The position numbers and the translations under genes were made by a program. Below the pieces are notes generated by a model, which saw only the letters and a list, made by a program, of their open reading frames with translations, did not search any database and was not told the DNA's origin. Positions 1-11,118 of a stretch of DNA of 64,000 nt are shown piece after piece (position 1 is the stretch's first letter; every line of letters starts with the position of its first letter). The DNA comes from Legionella sp. MW5194 (lineage in GTDB: Bacteria > Pseudomonadota > Gammaproteobacteria > Legionellales > Legionellaceae): NCBI RefSeq assembly GCF_016864235.1, contig NZ_CP045732.1:1240001-1304000 (forward strand). Reading direction: 5' to 3'.

Positions 1-320
1 ATGAGGCGGACTTTGGCCGGAAGATAGCGTACGCCGCTAATTAGAATGCCCTCCCTTAAAGGCATCAAATCCCGCTCATCGGGTTGGCCTTCCACCTGGA
101 CCCAGTAATGTTTCTGTTTATGAAAGCGGGGATGCGTTAATTGATGTTGTATCCTTCCATCACTGGTTAAAATCAGTAAGCCCTCACTGTTTTTGTCCAA
201 ACGGCCAGCCGCGTAAAAGCCCGGACGCTTGATAAAGTCCGCCAGGGTCTGCTCGTGCTCGGTACCGCTGAATTGGCAAACCACGCCATAAGGTTTATTA
301 AAAAGTAATAACGTACTCAA
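1..320 (-). CDS. rluE: rRNA large-subunit pseudouridine synthase, RluE/RsuA family (5' part only)
   Basis: Read on the minus strand, the frame is open from the left window edge. The start is probably a TTG near 320; an ATG at 395 is also in frame. The product runs LLLFNKPYGVVCQF, then the family signature GRLDKNSEGLLILTSDG. The Asp of GRLD is the catalytic nucleophile in RsuA/RluB/RluE/RluF enzymes, which isomerise single uridines in rRNA. The conserved FNKP block starts only a few residues after the start, so no S4 domain precedes it; that fits RluE, which modifies 23S rRNA. It diverges from icd, the same arrangement as in E. coli. The C-terminal half lies outside the window. Family is sure; the RluE assignment rests on context and the missing S4 domain. 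Confidence 0.85.
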   Translation of the reverse strand, partial: MSTLLLFNKPYGVVCQFSGTEHEQTLADFIKRPGFYAAGRLDKNSEGLLILTSDGRIQHQLTHPRFHKQKHYWVQVEGQPDERDLMPLREGILISGVRYLPAKVRL

Positions 321-373
321 ATGAATCAAACTGTGAATGCAAAGAATAAATCCTATTATGCCGTGAATGGGAG

Positions 374-403
374 TTGGGACAAAGCATTTTGGCATGCTAT
401 GAT
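374..403 (+). promoter_or_regulatory. Putative sigma-70 promoter of icd
   Basis: TTGGGA (374-379) and TATGAT (398-403) are separated by 18 bases and end about 30 bases before the icd start. The element overlaps the start region of the divergent rluE gene. Assigned by consensus match only. Confidence 0.4.
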
Positions 404-432
404 AATTGCCTCTTATTAAGACGGAGTTGCCA

Positions 433-1689
433 ATGACATTTGAAAAAATTCGTATCCCAACAGAAGGGCAAGCGATAACCGTTGCCGCTAATGGTTCTCT
501 ACAGGTTCCTGACCAACCCATTATTCCTTTTATTGAAGGGGATGGAATCGGTGTTGATGTAACTCCTCCTATGATTCGTGTGGTTGATGAAGCGGTGAAA
601 AAAGCTTACGGCGGCAAGCGTAAGATTGCCTGGATGGAGGTCTATGCGGGTGAAAAAGCCACCAAAGTATACGGCAACGATCAATGGCTGCCTAAAGAAA
701 CCTTAGACGCCCTGAAAAAATACGTGGTTTCAATCAAAGGCCCACTGACGACACCCGTTGGCGGCGGTATCCGCTCATTGAATGTCGCCATTCGCCAGGA
801 TTTAGACCTCTATACCTGCCTTCGTCCTATCCGCTATTTTACGGGTGTACCCAGTCCGGTGAAAGAGCCCTGGAAAACCGACATGGTTATTTTCCGCGAA
901 AATTCGGAAGACATTTACGCCGGTATTGAGTGGCAGGCTGACTCCCCTGAGGCAAAAAAAGTCATTCAATTTCTGCGAAACGAAATGGGTGTAAAAAAGA
1001 TCCGCTTTCCGGACCATTGCGGCATTGGTATCAAGCCGGTGTCAGAACAGGGCACCCGCCGTCTGGTTAAAGCAGCCATTCAATATGCCATTGATAACGA
1101 TCGCGATTCCGTTACCCTGGTTCACAAAGGCAACATCATGAAATTCACCGAAGGTGCCTTTAAGGATTGGGGATACCAGGTTGCCCGCGACAGTTTTGGT
1201 GCCAAAGAATACCAGGGCGGCCCATGGATGGAATTTAAAAACCCCAAAACCGGCAAACAGATTGTGATTAAAGATGTGATTGCGGATGCTTTCCTGCAAC
1301 AGATTTTACTAAGACCTGAAGATTACAGTGTCATTGCCACCTTAAATTTAAACGGTGACTACATTTCCGATGCTCTGGCGGCTCAGGTGGGAGGCATTGG
1401 TATTGCGCCCGGCGCCAACATGAGCGATGAAGTGGCCGTGTTTGAGGCAACCCACGGTACGGCGCCTAAATACGCTGGACAGGATAAAGTTAATCCCGGT
1501 TCTCTGATTCTGTCAGCCGAAATGATGTTACGTCACATGGGCTGGACTGAAGCCGCGGATCTCATCATTAAAGGGGTTGACGGCGCCATCGAAGCCAAAA
1601 CGGTAACCTATGACTTTGAACGGCTGATGGACGGGGCAACCTGTGTCAGCAGTTCAGGTTTTGCAGAGGCGATGATTAAACACATGTAA
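433..1689 (+). CDS. icd: NADP-dependent isocitrate dehydrogenase
   Basis: A 418-residue cytoplasmic TCA-cycle enzyme that oxidatively decarboxylates isocitrate to 2-oxoglutarate and makes NADPH. The sequence is collinear with E. coli Icd (416 residues): [14 protein letters not shown] near the N-terminus, the phosphorylation/substrate loop [44 protein letters not shown], and near the C-terminus [19 protein letters not shown] and [10 protein letters not shown]. The ATG at 433 is chosen because ACGGAG lies 6 bases upstream; the TTG at 406 is in frame but has no such site. The serine of IRSLN is the residue phosphorylated by AceK in enteric bacteria. Monocistronic, followed by a strong hairpin. 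Confidence 0.98.
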   Translation: MTFEKIRIPTEGQAITVAANGSLQVPDQPIIPFIEGDGIGVDVTPPMIRVVDEAVKKAYGGKRKIAWMEVYAGEKATKVYGNDQWLPKETLDALKKYVVSIKGPLTTPVGGGIRSLNVAIRQDLDLYTCLRPIRYFTGVPSPVKEPWKTDMVIFRENSEDIYAGIEWQADSPEAKKVIQFLRNEMGVKKIRFPDHCGIGIKPVSEQGTRRLVKAAIQYAIDNDRDSVTLVHKGNIMKFTEGAFKDWGYQVARDSFGAKEYQGGPWMEFKNPKTGKQIVIKDVIADAFLQQILLRPEDYSVIATLNLNGDYISDALAAQVGGIGIAPGANMSDEVAVFEATHGTAPKYAGQDKVNPGSLILSAEMMLRHMGWTEAADLIIKGVDGAIEAKTVTYDFERLMDGATCVSSSGFAEAMIKHM

Positions 1690-1694
1690 ATAAA

Positions 1695-1734
1695 ATCGGC
1701 CCGAAAGGCTTAAGAAAGCATTTTTCGGGCCGAT
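1695..1734. terminator. 12-bp GC-rich hairpin after icd
   Basis: ATCGGCCCGAAA (1695-1706) pairs perfectly with TTTCGGGCCGAT (1723-1734). No T-run follows on the plus strand, while the minus strand continues into GATTTTATTT, so it could work in both directions. The rest of the 1690-1993 gap holds an AT-rich stretch leading to clpS and no gene that I can support. Confidence 0.6.
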
Positions 1735-1993
1735 GATTAATTCAGGGCTTAACGAGGCAGTTGATTGTTCAATCAGTGATAATCTCCCTTTTTTCATCCA
1801 TGGACGGTCACGAATACCCACAGGAAAGCTATAATTGAAAGAGAGATCAAAACGCATCCCTCGTCATGATGAGTGTTATATGGACAGGATGTAATTGAAT
1901 ATCGCAGGGTTTGATTTTTTCATTGATTAATTCCATTTTTTACTGGCCAAATGAGCGTTGTAAGTCTATAAAATTAGTAAAGGGTGTAAGAAA

Positions 1994-2317
1994 ATGAGCG
2001 GGCAATTTTTAGAGGAAATTGTCGAGCGCAGGACGGCGGAAGCAGAAGTACTGCCTGCACTCAAACAACCTAAAAAATTCAGAGTAATCATGCTCAATGA
2101 TGACTACACCCCCATGGAATTTGTAGTGAGTGTGTTAAAGCGTTTTTTTCAGTTAAGCGAGCAATTGGCTACACAGGTGATGTTGCAGGTTCATTTTGTT
2201 GGTAAGGGTGTGTGTGGGGTGTTTACGAGGGATATCGCAGAAACAAAGGTCGCTCAGGTCAACGATTTTGCCAGAGCGAATGAACATCCCTTATTATGTA
2301 CCATGGAGCCCGAATAA
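1994..2317 (+). CDS. clpS: ClpS, adaptor of the ClpAP protease
   Basis: A 107-residue adaptor that delivers N-degron substrates (destabilising N-terminal residues) to ClpA and alters ClpAP substrate choice. It shows the ClpS core: [25 protein letters not shown], where the N-D-D-Y-T-P-M-E-F motif lines the N-degron pocket, then the conserved [29 protein letters not shown] helix region. Length matches the family (about 106). An AAAGGGTG site precedes the ATG. clpA starts 29 bases after the stop, so the two are almost surely co-transcribed, the usual clpS-clpA arrangement. Confidence 0.97.
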   Translation: MSGQFLEEIVERRTAEAEVLPALKQPKKFRVIMLNDDYTPMEFVVSVLKRFFQLSEQLATQVMLQVHFVGKGVCGVFTRDIAETKVAQVNDFARANEHPLLCTMEPE

Positions 2318-2346
2318 TTGGTGGTGGGGTTGAGAGGAGCAAAGAA

Positions 2347-4614
2347 ATGTTAAACAAAGAACTTGAATTCACCTTAAACCTTGCTTTTAAGGAAGCCAAA
2401 GAGAAACGTCATGAATTCATGACCGTTGAACATCTACTCCTTTCCTTACTCGATAATCCTGCTGCGGGCAATGTATTGCAGGCTTGTGATGCGAACATCG
2501 ATGCCCTGCGCCGTGATCTAATTGAATTCATTGATGAAACCACGCCGCGAATCCCCGATGATGAGATCGATAGAGAAACACAACCTACCCTGGGTTTTCA
2601 ACGCGTCCTGCAGCGCGCAGTCTTCCATGTCCAATCCGCCGGAAAAACCGAAGTGACCGGTGCTAATGTACTCGCTGCCATATTCAGTGAACAGGAAAGT
2701 CAGGCGGTGTATTTCCTGCGCCGTGAAAACATCACCCGTCTGGATGTCATTAATTACATTTCCCACGGGGTCTCCAAGTACCATAATAATGACCTTAACG
2801 AAGGCATGAACTCCTCCATGGACGAAGAAATGATGTCTGGGGAAGGCACGGAGTCGCCACTCGAAAGTTATTGCACCAATTTAAACAAACGCGCCAGAAT
2901 GGGCAAAATTGACCCATTGATTGGCCGTCATGAAGAAATTCAACGCACCATCCAGGTGCTTTGCCGCCGTCGCAAAAACAACCCCCTGTTGGTGGGTGAA
3001 GCCGGCGTGGGCAAAACGGCTATTGCTGAAGGCCTGGCACGGCGCATTGTCGATGGTGAGGTACCTGAGGCCATTCAAAATTGCATCGTTTACTCCCTGG
3101 ATTTGGGGGCATTGCTGGCGGGTACCAAATACCGTGGCGATTTTGAAAAACGGTTAAAAGCCGTCTTAAAACAATTGGGGCATCAGGAGGGCGCTGTTCT
3201 ATTCATCGATGAAATTCATACCATCATTGGTGCTGGCGCTGCCTCAGGCGGGGTAATGGATGCCTCAAACCTCATTAAACCCTTGCTGGCCAATGGTGAG
3301 TTGAAATGCATCGGTTCAACCACGTACCAGGAATACCGCGGCATCTTTGAAAAAGATCGCGCCCTGGCCCGACGTTTCCAAAAAATTGACATCACAGAAC
3401 CTTCCGTGGAAGAAACCTTTGAAATTCTTAAAGGTTTAAAAGGACGTCTTGAAGAACACCATGGGGTTAAATTTTCCATTCCAGCCCTGAAAGCGGCGGC
3501 TGAGCTATCGGCAAAATACATCAATGATCGTTTTTTACCAGATAAAGCCATTGATGTGGTCGATGAGGCGGGCGCGTATCAAAACCTGTTGACGGCCAAT
3601 AAACGCCGTAAAATCATCAGCGTGACCGAGATTGAAAGCGTGGTAGCCAAAATAGCCCGTATCCCGGTTAAAAAAGTTTCTGCTCGGGATAAAGACACCC
3701 TGCGCAACCTGGAGCGTGACCTTAAATTACTGGTTTACGGTCAGGACAATGCCATCACCGCCTTAGCCTCCGCCATTAAACTGGCTCGTTCCGGTCTGCG
3801 TGAACCACAAAAACCGGTCGGATGCTTCCTGTTTGCAGGTCCTACCGGGGTAGGTAAAACGGAAGTCACACGCCAGTTAGCGAATGTATTGGGTATTGAA
3901 TTGCTGCGATTTGATATGTCGGAGTACATGGAGAAGCACACCGTCTCCCGTCTGATCGGTGCTCCTCCGGGGTATGTGGGGTATGATCAGGGTGGTTTGT
4001 TGACCGAGGCGGTCACCAAAAACCCCCATTCCGTTCTGCTGCTTGATGAAATTGAAAAAGCGCATCCGGACGTGTTTAACCTGCTTCTGCAAATCATGGA
4101 CCACGGTACCTTAACCGATACCAATGGCCGCCAGGCCGATTTCCGTCATGTGATTTTGGTCATGACCAGCAATGCTGGTGCCAGCGAAATCAGCCGAAAT
4201 TCGATTGGCTTCTCACTCCAGGACAACAGCAATGACGGCTTGGAAGTGATTAAACGCCAATTCAGTCCGGAATTCAGAAACCGACTGGATGCCATCATCA
4301 ATTTCGCACCGCTGGACAATGTGACGATTGGCCTGGTTGTTGATAAGTTCATCATGGAGCTTGATGAACAATTGAGCAATAAAGGGGTCACGTTTAAAGT
4401 GGATAAAGCCGCACGGGAATGGCTGATTGAACATGGCTATGATAAAGCCATGGGCGCACGACCGATGGCTCGCCTCATTCAGGAAAACATCAAAAAACCC
4501 CTGGCCGATGAGTTGCTGTTTGGAAAATTATCCAATGGCGGCCACGTCACCTTGAAAGTGAAGGACGGTAAACTGCATTTTGACAGTCATGATTACCGTG
4601 AGGGTGTGTGCTAA
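2347..4614 (+). CDS. clpA: ClpA, ATPase subunit of the ClpAP protease
   Basis: A 755-residue AAA+ unfoldase that feeds substrates to the ClpP peptidase chamber. An N-terminal Clp-N repeat domain ([14 protein letters not shown]..., [14 protein letters not shown]) binds ClpS. The first AAA+ module has Walker [10 protein letters not shown] and Walker B LFIDEIHT; the second has GPTGVGKTE and [13 protein letters not shown]. The ATG at 2347 is chosen over an in-frame ATG at 2296 because GAGAGGAG lies just upstream and the protein then begins like E. coli ClpA (MLNQELE). A strong terminator follows. I saw no truncation. infA, which follows clpA in L. pneumophila as I recall, is not here; a glycosyltransferase gene occupies that position. 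Confidence 0.98.
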   Translation: MLNKELEFTLNLAFKEAKEKRHEFMTVEHLLLSLLDNPAAGNVLQACDANIDALRRDLIEFIDETTPRIPDDEIDRETQPTLGFQRVLQRAVFHVQSAGKTEVTGANVLAAIFSEQESQAVYFLRRENITRLDVINYISHGVSKYHNNDLNEGMNSSMDEEMMSGEGTESPLESYCTNLNKRARMGKIDPLIGRHEEIQRTIQVLCRRRKNNPLLVGEAGVGKTAIAEGLARRIVDGEVPEAIQNCIVYSLDLGALLAGTKYRGDFEKRLKAVLKQLGHQEGAVLFIDEIHTIIGAGAASGGVMDASNLIKPLLANGELKCIGSTTYQEYRGIFEKDRALARRFQKIDITEPSVEETFEILKGLKGRLEEHHGVKFSIPALKAAAELSAKYINDRFLPDKAIDVVDEAGAYQNLLTANKRRKIISVTEIESVVAKIARIPVKKVSARDKDTLRNLERDLKLLVYGQDNAITALASAIKLARSGLREPQKPVGCFLFAGPTGVGKTEVTRQLANVLGIELLRFDMSEYMEKHTVSRLIGAPPGYVGYDQGGLLTEAVTKNPHSVLLLDEIEKAHPDVFNLLLQIMDHGTLTDTNGRQADFRHVILVMTSNAGASEISRNSIGFSLQDNSNDGLEVIKRQFSPEFRNRLDAIINFAPLDNVTIGLVVDKFIMELDEQLSNKGVTFKVDKAAREWLIEHGYDKAMGARPMARLIQENIKKPLADELLFGKLSNGGHVTLKVKDGKLHFDSHDYREGVC

Positions 4615-4642
4615 AGTCATTGCTATTGAAAGCCCGTTATCA

Positions 4643-4672
4643 AAATATCCACAGTCCTGTGGATATTTTTTT
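4643..4672 (+). terminator. Rho-independent terminator of clpS-clpA
   Basis: AAATATCCACAG (4643-4654) pairs with CTGTGGATATTT (4657-4668) around a tiny loop, and a T-run follows directly. A textbook intrinsic terminator. Confidence 0.9.
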
Positions 4673-4723
4673 ATGTTAAACGGTTTACCGAAAACAACAG
4701 TTGAATCGGAGTAATTGGATTTT

Positions 4724-5512
4724 ATGTTAAGTGTCATTATTATTGCTAAAAATGAAGCAGCCAATATCCAGCGATGCCTGGAGTCGGTTAAGTGGGCTGA
4801 TGAAATCATTGTTCTGGATTCAGGAAGTACGGATCAGACCGTGGAAATTGCCAAAAAATACACCGATAACATTTATTTGACCGATTGGCAGGGTTATGGT
4901 GTTCAGAAGCAACGTGCGTTGTCGGTGGCAACGGGTGATTGGGTTCTTAACCTGGATGCGGACGAGTCGGTTAGTGAGGGCTTGAAATTTGCCATTCAGC
5001 AAGTGATGGATTTAAACGAAGCCGATGCCTACCGTATTCCGATTTACATGAATTTTTATGGCAAGCCCATGCGCTATTCCTCCAGTCCCAAACGCCACAT
5101 CCGCCTGTTTAAGCGGGAAGGGGCGCGTTACAGCGATGACATTGTTCATGAAAAAGTGGTGTTGCCGCCCGAGGCGAAGGTCGAAAAATTAAAACAAAGC
5201 ATACTGCATCACTCCTACCAGGATTTAAGCCATGCCATTGCCAAAATGAACCGGTACTCGTCTTACACGGCTAGAACCCGCCGCAAAGAAGGCAAGGCGC
5301 CGTCCTTTATCAGTATCCTGTTTTCGGCAGGCTGGATGTTTTTCCGCTGCCTGATTTTACAGCGCGGATTCCTAGACGGAAAAGAGGGTTATATTCTGGC
5401 TGTCCTTAACGCCGAAGGCTCGTTTTATCGAGGGGTCAAACAACTCTATCCCGATCGCCGCATCAGCGATTTACCGGATGTCAAAGAGAGTAAAAAAGAA
5501 GAGAATGACTAA
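4724..5512 (+). CDS. Family 2 glycosyltransferase, WaaE/KdtX-like LPS core enzyme
   Basis: A 262-residue protein with a GT-A fold: LSVIIIAKNEAANIQRCLESV at the N-terminus, DEIIVLDSGSTDQTVEIAKKY for nucleotide-sugar binding, and the metal-binding DxD in NLDADESV near residue 85. This pattern and the length match the WaaE/KdtX group, which adds a beta-linked hexose to the inner core of lipopolysaccharide at the cytoplasmic membrane. The start is ambiguous: ATG 4724 begins the conserved block directly but is 12 bases from GGAG, while the in-frame TTG at 4715 is closer to it. It stands alone between the clpA terminator and the convergent potD. Family is sure; the acceptor sugar is inferred. Confidence 0.85.
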   Translation: MLSVIIIAKNEAANIQRCLESVKWADEIIVLDSGSTDQTVEIAKKYTDNIYLTDWQGYGVQKQRALSVATGDWVLNLDADESVSEGLKFAIQQVMDLNEADAYRIPIYMNFYGKPMRYSSSPKRHIRLFKREGARYSDDIVHEKVVLPPEAKVEKLKQSILHHSYQDLSHAIAKMNRYSSYTARTRRKEGKAPSFISILFSAGWMFFRCLILQRGFLDGKEGYILAVLNAEGSFYRGVKQLYPDRRISDLPDVKESKKEEND

Positions 5513-5553
5513 GTCTTTCTCTTCCGTTCAGTGGGAAAGGCAGCAGAGCACAA

Positions 5554-6579
5554 CTAAAAAGCCAGTTTCAATTGTTCCCAATAGTTGTTGTAGAGCGCCA
5601 GCGTTTCTTCCCCGACATCCCGCTGAAAATGGGCTCTTTTCATGGTTTCCGCATCCGGGTAAACCAGGCGGTTATCGCGAATGGCAGCGGGTAATTTAAG
5701 CCAGGCTTCGCGGTTGGTAATGGCATGACCTTCCTTCAGGGCAATTTGCTTACTCACCTTGGGTTTGAGCAGATAATCAATAAAGGCATACGCTTCTGCG
5801 GGATGTGGCGGATTGACAGGAATGGCCAGGCAATCCACCCAGACCACAAAACCATCCAGCGGGTAGGAAAAGCCAATCGCTCTATTCTCTGCCCGGGCTT
5901 TAAAAGCATCGCCATTCCACGCGGAACCTAGAGAAGCGTCTTCATCAATCATAATGGCTTGAATGCTGTCGCTGGCAAACAGTTTAATGTTGGGAACCAA
6001 TTGCAGTAAATGCTGGTAAGCCGCTTCAATGTGCTTAGGATCGCGATCGTTTGGATCAAAACCGAGACTCATGAGGGCGATGGCGAAGACTTCGCGGGAA
6101 TCATCAAGCAGCATCAACTGATTGCGCCATTGCGGCTGCCACAGTTCACGCCAGTAGGCTGGTGGATGACTCACCCGTTGTTGATTAAAGAATATGCCCG
6201 TTGCTCCCCAAACCAGGGGAACACTGAAGTGATTGCCCTTATCGTAATCATTGTGCGAAAATTTTTCATCCACATGGTTTAAATTGGGTAAGCGCTCAGG
6301 ATCAAGCCGGGTCAGCATGTTGAGTTTGCGCATGCGTTCGACATAATAGGCCGAAGGCAGGATGACATCATAAATGCTGCTGTTGCTGGCTTTTAATTTG
6401 GCAAAAAGCGTCTCATTGCTGTCATAGGTTGAAAAATTAACTTTAATGCCGGTGTCATGTTCGAATTGCTGAACGACTTTTTTAGGAATCTCGCCGCCCC
6501 AGACATACACGTTGACGACTTTCTCCCCAAACGCGGCGGCGGTAAAAAAAACGGTGAGAAAAAGCAAAACACGGTTCAT
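5554..6579 (-). CDS. potD: PotD, periplasmic spermidine/putrescine-binding protein
   Basis: A 341-residue exported substrate-binding protein. The N-terminal signal peptide MNRVLLFLTVFFTAAAFG is followed by the PotD/PotF start KVVNVYVWGGEIPKKVVQQFE, then DVILPSAYYVERM, VPLVWGATGIFFN, GSAWNGDAF and PLDGFVVWVDCLAIP, all typical of polyamine-binding proteins. Last gene of potABCD, overlapping potC by ATGA. In Legionella a PotD-type polyamine importer is known to support intracellular growth; whether that holds here is inference. It converges on the glycosyltransferase gene with 41 bases between them. Confidence 0.95.
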   Translation of the reverse strand: MNRVLLFLTVFFTAAAFGEKVVNVYVWGGEIPKKVVQQFEHDTGIKVNFSTYDSNETLFAKLKASNSSIYDVILPSAYYVERMRKLNMLTRLDPERLPNLNHVDEKFSHNDYDKGNHFSVPLVWGATGIFFNQQRVSHPPAYWRELWQPQWRNQLMLLDDSREVFAIALMSLGFDPNDRDPKHIEAAYQHLLQLVPNIKLFASDSIQAIMIDEDASLGSAWNGDAFKARAENRAIGFSYPLDGFVVWVDCLAIPVNPPHPAEAYAFIDYLLKPKVSKQIALKEGHAITNREAWLKLPAAIRDNRLVYPDAETMKRAHFQRDVGEETLALYNNYWEQLKLAF

Positions 6580-7343
6580 ATTTTTTTACTCGCAAGCCGA
6601 TGAGCCACAATAACTAAAATCATGGACAATGCAAAGGTAAAGGAGCACAAGGCATTTAACTCCGGGGTTACGCCGGCCCGTACCAGGGAATAAATCGTCA
6701 AAGGCAGGATATTAAAATCAGGGCCGGCGACAAAATAACTGATAATGACATCGTCAAACGACAGGGTAAAACACAAAAGGAAGCCGCTTAATATCCCTGG
6801 CCATAACAGGGGCAGCAGGATTTTAGTCAAGGCCGCGTACCGGCTGGCCCCCAGATCAAGGGCACTGAAATAAATATTGGGATTCAGTGTGTTGATACGG
6901 GTATTAATGGTAATCATGACAAAGGGAATACAAAAGCTAATGTGAGCAATCAACAAGCTGGTGAAACCTAAAGGTATCTGCGACACATTAAAGAAAATCA
7001 GCAAAGCAACACCTAAAACCAAATCAGGGATAATAATAAGCAGCAACAGCAAGGTATAAAGAAAGGGACGATGCCGGGTTTTAAAAAGGAACAATTGCAC
7101 GCAGGCAAGAAGGCTTATCACGGTGGCGGTGGCGGCTGCGCACAAACCTAGAATGATGGAATTGCTGAACGCAGCCCACAAGCCGCGATCATGAAACAGC
7201 TCGGTATACCATCGCAGAGAAAAACCATGCCACTGCAGTGAGAATTTGGCATTATTGAATGAATAAATCACCAACACCAGAATTGGAATATAAAGCATGG
7301 CATAGACGCAAAATAAAAAGGCTTGGCGGGCAAGTGACTTCAA
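6576..7343 (-). CDS. potC: PotC, polyamine ABC transporter permease
   Basis: A 255-residue inner-membrane permease with about six hydrophobic segments. The cytoplasmic EAA loop that docks on the ATPase reads SALDLGASRYAALTKILLPLLWPGI, and the C-terminal FDDVIISYFVAGP segment is typical of PotC/PotI. It overlaps potB upstream and potD downstream by four bases each (ATGA), so the operon is translationally coupled. It forms the membrane channel with PotB for spermidine/putrescine import. Confidence 0.95.
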   Translation of the reverse strand: MKSLARQAFLFCVYAMLYIPILVLVIYSFNNAKFSLQWHGFSLRWYTELFHDRGLWAAFSNSIILGLCAAATATVISLLACVQLFLFKTRHRPFLYTLLLLLIIIPDLVLGVALLIFFNVSQIPLGFTSLLIAHISFCIPFVMITINTRINTLNPNIYFSALDLGASRYAALTKILLPLLWPGILSGFLLCFTLSFDDVIISYFVAGPDFNILPLTIYSLVRAGVTPELNALCSFTFALSMILVIVAHRLASKKI

Positions 7344-8153
7344 TGGGTAACCTCCTTATTCAGGCCTCGATAGAAAACCAGGAGTAAAACCAGCAGCAAA
7401 GTCAGTACAACGCTGGTGGCCGCACCCTGCGGCCAGTTTTCTACCACCAGAAATTGATTCTGGATTAAATTGCCAAGCAGGATGGAACGGGCGCCGCCTA
7501 AGACATTGGGAATATAAAACAGGGTCATTGCCGGTAAAAAAACCAGCAGGCTGCCTGACACGATGCCGCTTGCTGTATTGGGTAAAAATACCCGCCAAAA
7601 AATAGCCCATCGGTTAGCGCCTAAATCTTTTGCCGCTTCAATTAGGCGGAAATCAAAGCGTTCCATGTTGGTAAATAGTGGAAGCACCATGAAAGGAAAG
7701 AGGTTATACACCAGGCCGGATATCACAGCGAAGTTGGAATAAAGCAGCGACAGAGGCGTATCAATCAGGTGCAGTTTGAGCAGAATAGCGTTTAATACCC
7801 CCTTGAATTTAAGGATGGCAATCAAGGAATAAGTACGGACCAGCGAACTGGTCCAGAATGGAATAATAATAAGCAGCAACAGCAGGGATTGATGCCGGGA
7901 TTTAATCATTAAATAACTGAAGGGGTAAGCAATCAGCAGGCAGAGCAGAGTCGTAATCAGAGCAATACCGACTGAACGCAGAAAAATTTTAGCAAACACC
8001 GGGTCAATTAAAGCCGTGTAGTTATCCAGAGTAAACGGCAGAGTCACCAGATGAACACTGTCTCTCGATAAAAAACTCGCAATCACCACCAGCGAAAGTG
8101 GAAGAAAACTAAACAGTAATAGCCAGCCATAAAAAAGCGTCAATGACAGGGAT

Positions 8154-8164
<11 letters not shown>
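7340..8164 (-). CDS. potB: PotB, polyamine ABC transporter permease
   Basis: A 274-residue membrane protein starting MNTKSLSLTLFYGWLLLFSFLP, with about six transmembrane segments and the EAA loop EAAKDLGANRWAIFWRVFLPN. The ATG at 8164 is preferred over in-frame starts further upstream because it begins at the first membrane helix, has GGGAGGT upstream, and overlaps the end of potA by only 11 bases. It pairs with PotC in the polyamine importer. Confidence 0.95.
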
Positions 8165-9248
<1,084 letters not shown>

Positions 9249-9334
9249 GAATAATGTCGAATAAAATCCGCAATTATGAGGTTTCCTGCCGCGATTGTCC
9301 AGAATTCAGACCATGATGCGGCAGGGCTGGCATT

Positions 9335-9730
9335 TTACCAGGGTGTCACTGACACCGTGGGGGTTGTGTTGGGTTGTAATGAACAGAGTTCGGAAATACT
9401 GCCGTCGTTGCAAAGCACCACGCCCAGCTCATTGACAGTAAACACGCCGCCTTGCCAGAGGCAGCAGCCGGGAAGCAATTGCAGATCCATCACCGCATGA
9501 CGGGTACAATAGCAGGACGAATAATAACCATTATTGCAAACATAGCGGCCAGCCGAGGAGTCGCAGTAGCTGATGCCTCCCATTTGTGCACAGCAGACAT
9601 CAACGTTGCAATTGCGCGGGCATTGATCCTGACACACCGCCTGGGCATTGGGTGCGCATGAACCGGCAAAAGCAGGTGAAAAGCTCGCAGTGAGCAGGAA
9701 AAAAAAGAATATCGAACTGAATAAGCGCAT
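9335..9730 (-). CDS. Secreted cysteine-rich protein of unknown function
   Basis: 131 residues. The start at 9730 is chosen because TGGGGA lies 7 bases upstream of the ATG; another in-frame ATG at 9751 lacks a site. Signal peptide MRLFSSIFFFFLLTASFSPAFA, then a mature part with 14 cysteines packed into about 80 residues, including two adjacent CC pairs and a C-Y-C. The cysteine density implies a disulfide-stabilised periplasmic or secreted protein. I do not recognise a family. It stands alone between potA (divergent direction ruled out; same strand, about 90 bases away) and rmuC. Confidence 0.7.
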   Translation of the reverse strand: MRLFSSIFFFFLLTASFSPAFAGSCAPNAQAVCQDQCPRNCNVDVCCAQMGGISYCDSSAGRYVCNNGYYSSCYCTRHAVMDLQLLPGCCLWQGGVFTVNELGVVLCNDGSISELCSLQPNTTPTVSVTPW

Positions 9731-9861
9731 TGCGTTTCCCCAGGTTATCATCTGTTGAGCATATCATAAGTTTCTGATGAAAAAGAAGTTATTCAGCGGG
9801 GTTTATTCGCTTGTCACACCTCACTTTCATGCTTGAGCCGCGATGGGTATTACAACAATGA

Positions 9862-11118
9862 TTAGGGTTCCAACTCTTCAAGGGCTTGCGGCAGGACCAG
9901 GGAGTCCGACTCCAGATCAACAGCCTCAATCTTTTGAAAACGCTGCGCGATTTTGCGGGCAGAGGTTGTCACCTCGCCCACGTCATGGTGGGCGAGGTCA
10001 ATGTGTTTTGACAGCTTGTCCATGCGCTTTTCGAAGCGCTGAAAATCGTCGGCCAATGCATGTAAATGCTTTTGAATAATATGAACCTGCGTTCGCGTGG
10101 CATCGTCTTTTAACACCGCGCGTGCCGTGGTTAACACGGCCATCAGGGTGCTCGGTGAGACGAGCCAGACTTTCAGGCGTTGCGAAAGGGCGATCACCTC
10201 GGGGTAATTGGCATGGATTTCGGCAAAAATGGCTTCGGCCGGAATGAACATCATGGCGCTGTCAGTGGTTTCTCCGGGAATAATGTATTTCTCGGCAATG
10301 TCCTTAATGTGTTTTTGCAGGTCCTGGCGAAACTGTTGTTGCAAGGGCTTGCGCTCAGTCAATGACAAGGCATGGTTCATCAGTTTCTGATAGGTTTCGA
10401 GCGGAAATTTGGCATCAATGACAATGTGGCCTGTCGGCTCTGGCAAAAACAATATGCAATCGGCTCGTCGTTGATTGGACAAGGTGTGCTGCATGCGGTA
10501 ATGGTTGGCGGGAATCATGTTGTCTATCAGCGCGGCCAACTGCACTTCGCCAAAGGCCCCACGCGCGCGTTTGTCCACCAGAACATCCTGCAGGCTGACG
10601 ACATGGGACGACAGTTCGGTGATTTTCTTCTGCGCTTCGTCAATGATGGTTAAACGCCGAACCACATCGGTAAACGTGGTAGAGGTTTTTTCAAATCCTT
10701 CCGTCAGTTTATGGTTAACCTGCTGGGTAAGTGAGTGCAGGTGGTTGCGTATTTCTTCCGTCAGCGACTGCAGGTGCGAGGTCAGTGAGCTGGCATGTTG
10801 TTTAAAACTGTGGCCAATCTGTTCGCGGACATCGGTCATGTGACGTTGAACGGTTTCACTGATAAGTCGCTGGCTGTTTAATTGCCCGTGAGTTATCCGC
10901 TCCACAAGCGGTGTCTGGCTGGTGTGTAATTGTTCATGGAGCGACAGGTGAAGTTTGTGTAATTCCTCAATCAGAAGCAGCTGGGATTTTTCCTGGCTCT
11001 GCTGGTATTGATGGCGTAACTGAGCTATTTTTCTAAACAGCCCGAGAATTAAAATAAAGTGCAGGGCTATGGCAATGGCCACACCCTGCAAGACAGTGAA
11101 CTGTTGAAAAAAACTCAT
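9862..11118 (-). CDS. rmuC: RmuC family DNA recombination protein
   Basis: 418 residues: an N-terminal membrane helix (VLQGVAIAIALHFILILGLF), a long coiled coil to about residue 170, then the RmuC nuclease-like domain with RARGAFGEVQLAALIDNMI, GHIVIDAKFPLETYQ and MMFIPAEAIFAEI. RmuC is linked to limiting inversions at short repeats; its restriction-nuclease-like fold is predicted, and the D-A-K in VIDAKFP fits a PD-(D/E)XK-type centre. Its ATG overlaps the upstream gene stop by four bases, so it is the last gene of a three-gene unit. Confidence 0.93.
   Translation of the reverse strand: MSFFQQFTVLQGVAIAIALHFILILGLFRKIAQLRHQYQQSQEKSQLLLIEELHKLHLSLHEQLHTSQTPLVERITHGQLNSQRLISETVQRHMTDVREQIGHSFKQHASSLTSHLQSLTEEIRNHLHSLTQQVNHKLTEGFEKTSTTFTDVVRRLTIIDEAQKKITELSSHVVSLQDVLVDKRARGAFGEVQLAALIDNMIPANHYRMQHTLSNQRRADCILFLPEPTGHIVIDAKFPLETYQKLMNHALSLTERKPLQQQFRQDLQKHIKDIAEKYIIPGETTDSAMMFIPAEAIFAEIHANYPEVIALSQRLKVWLVSPSTLMAVLTTARAVLKDDATRTQVHIIQKHLHALADDFQRFEKRMDKLSKHIDLAHHDVGEVTTSARKIAQRFQKIEAVDLESDSLVLPQALEELEP

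Noticed and set aside
1654-1857. 67-codon minus-strand frame after icd
   Set aside because: It runs through the terminator hairpin and into icd, lacks a properly spaced ribosome binding site and resembles no protein.
9340-9360. GGTGTCA-C-TGACACC palindrome
   Set aside because: It lies inside the 3' end of the cysteine-rich gene and is explained by its Thr-Val-Ser-Val-Thr coding.
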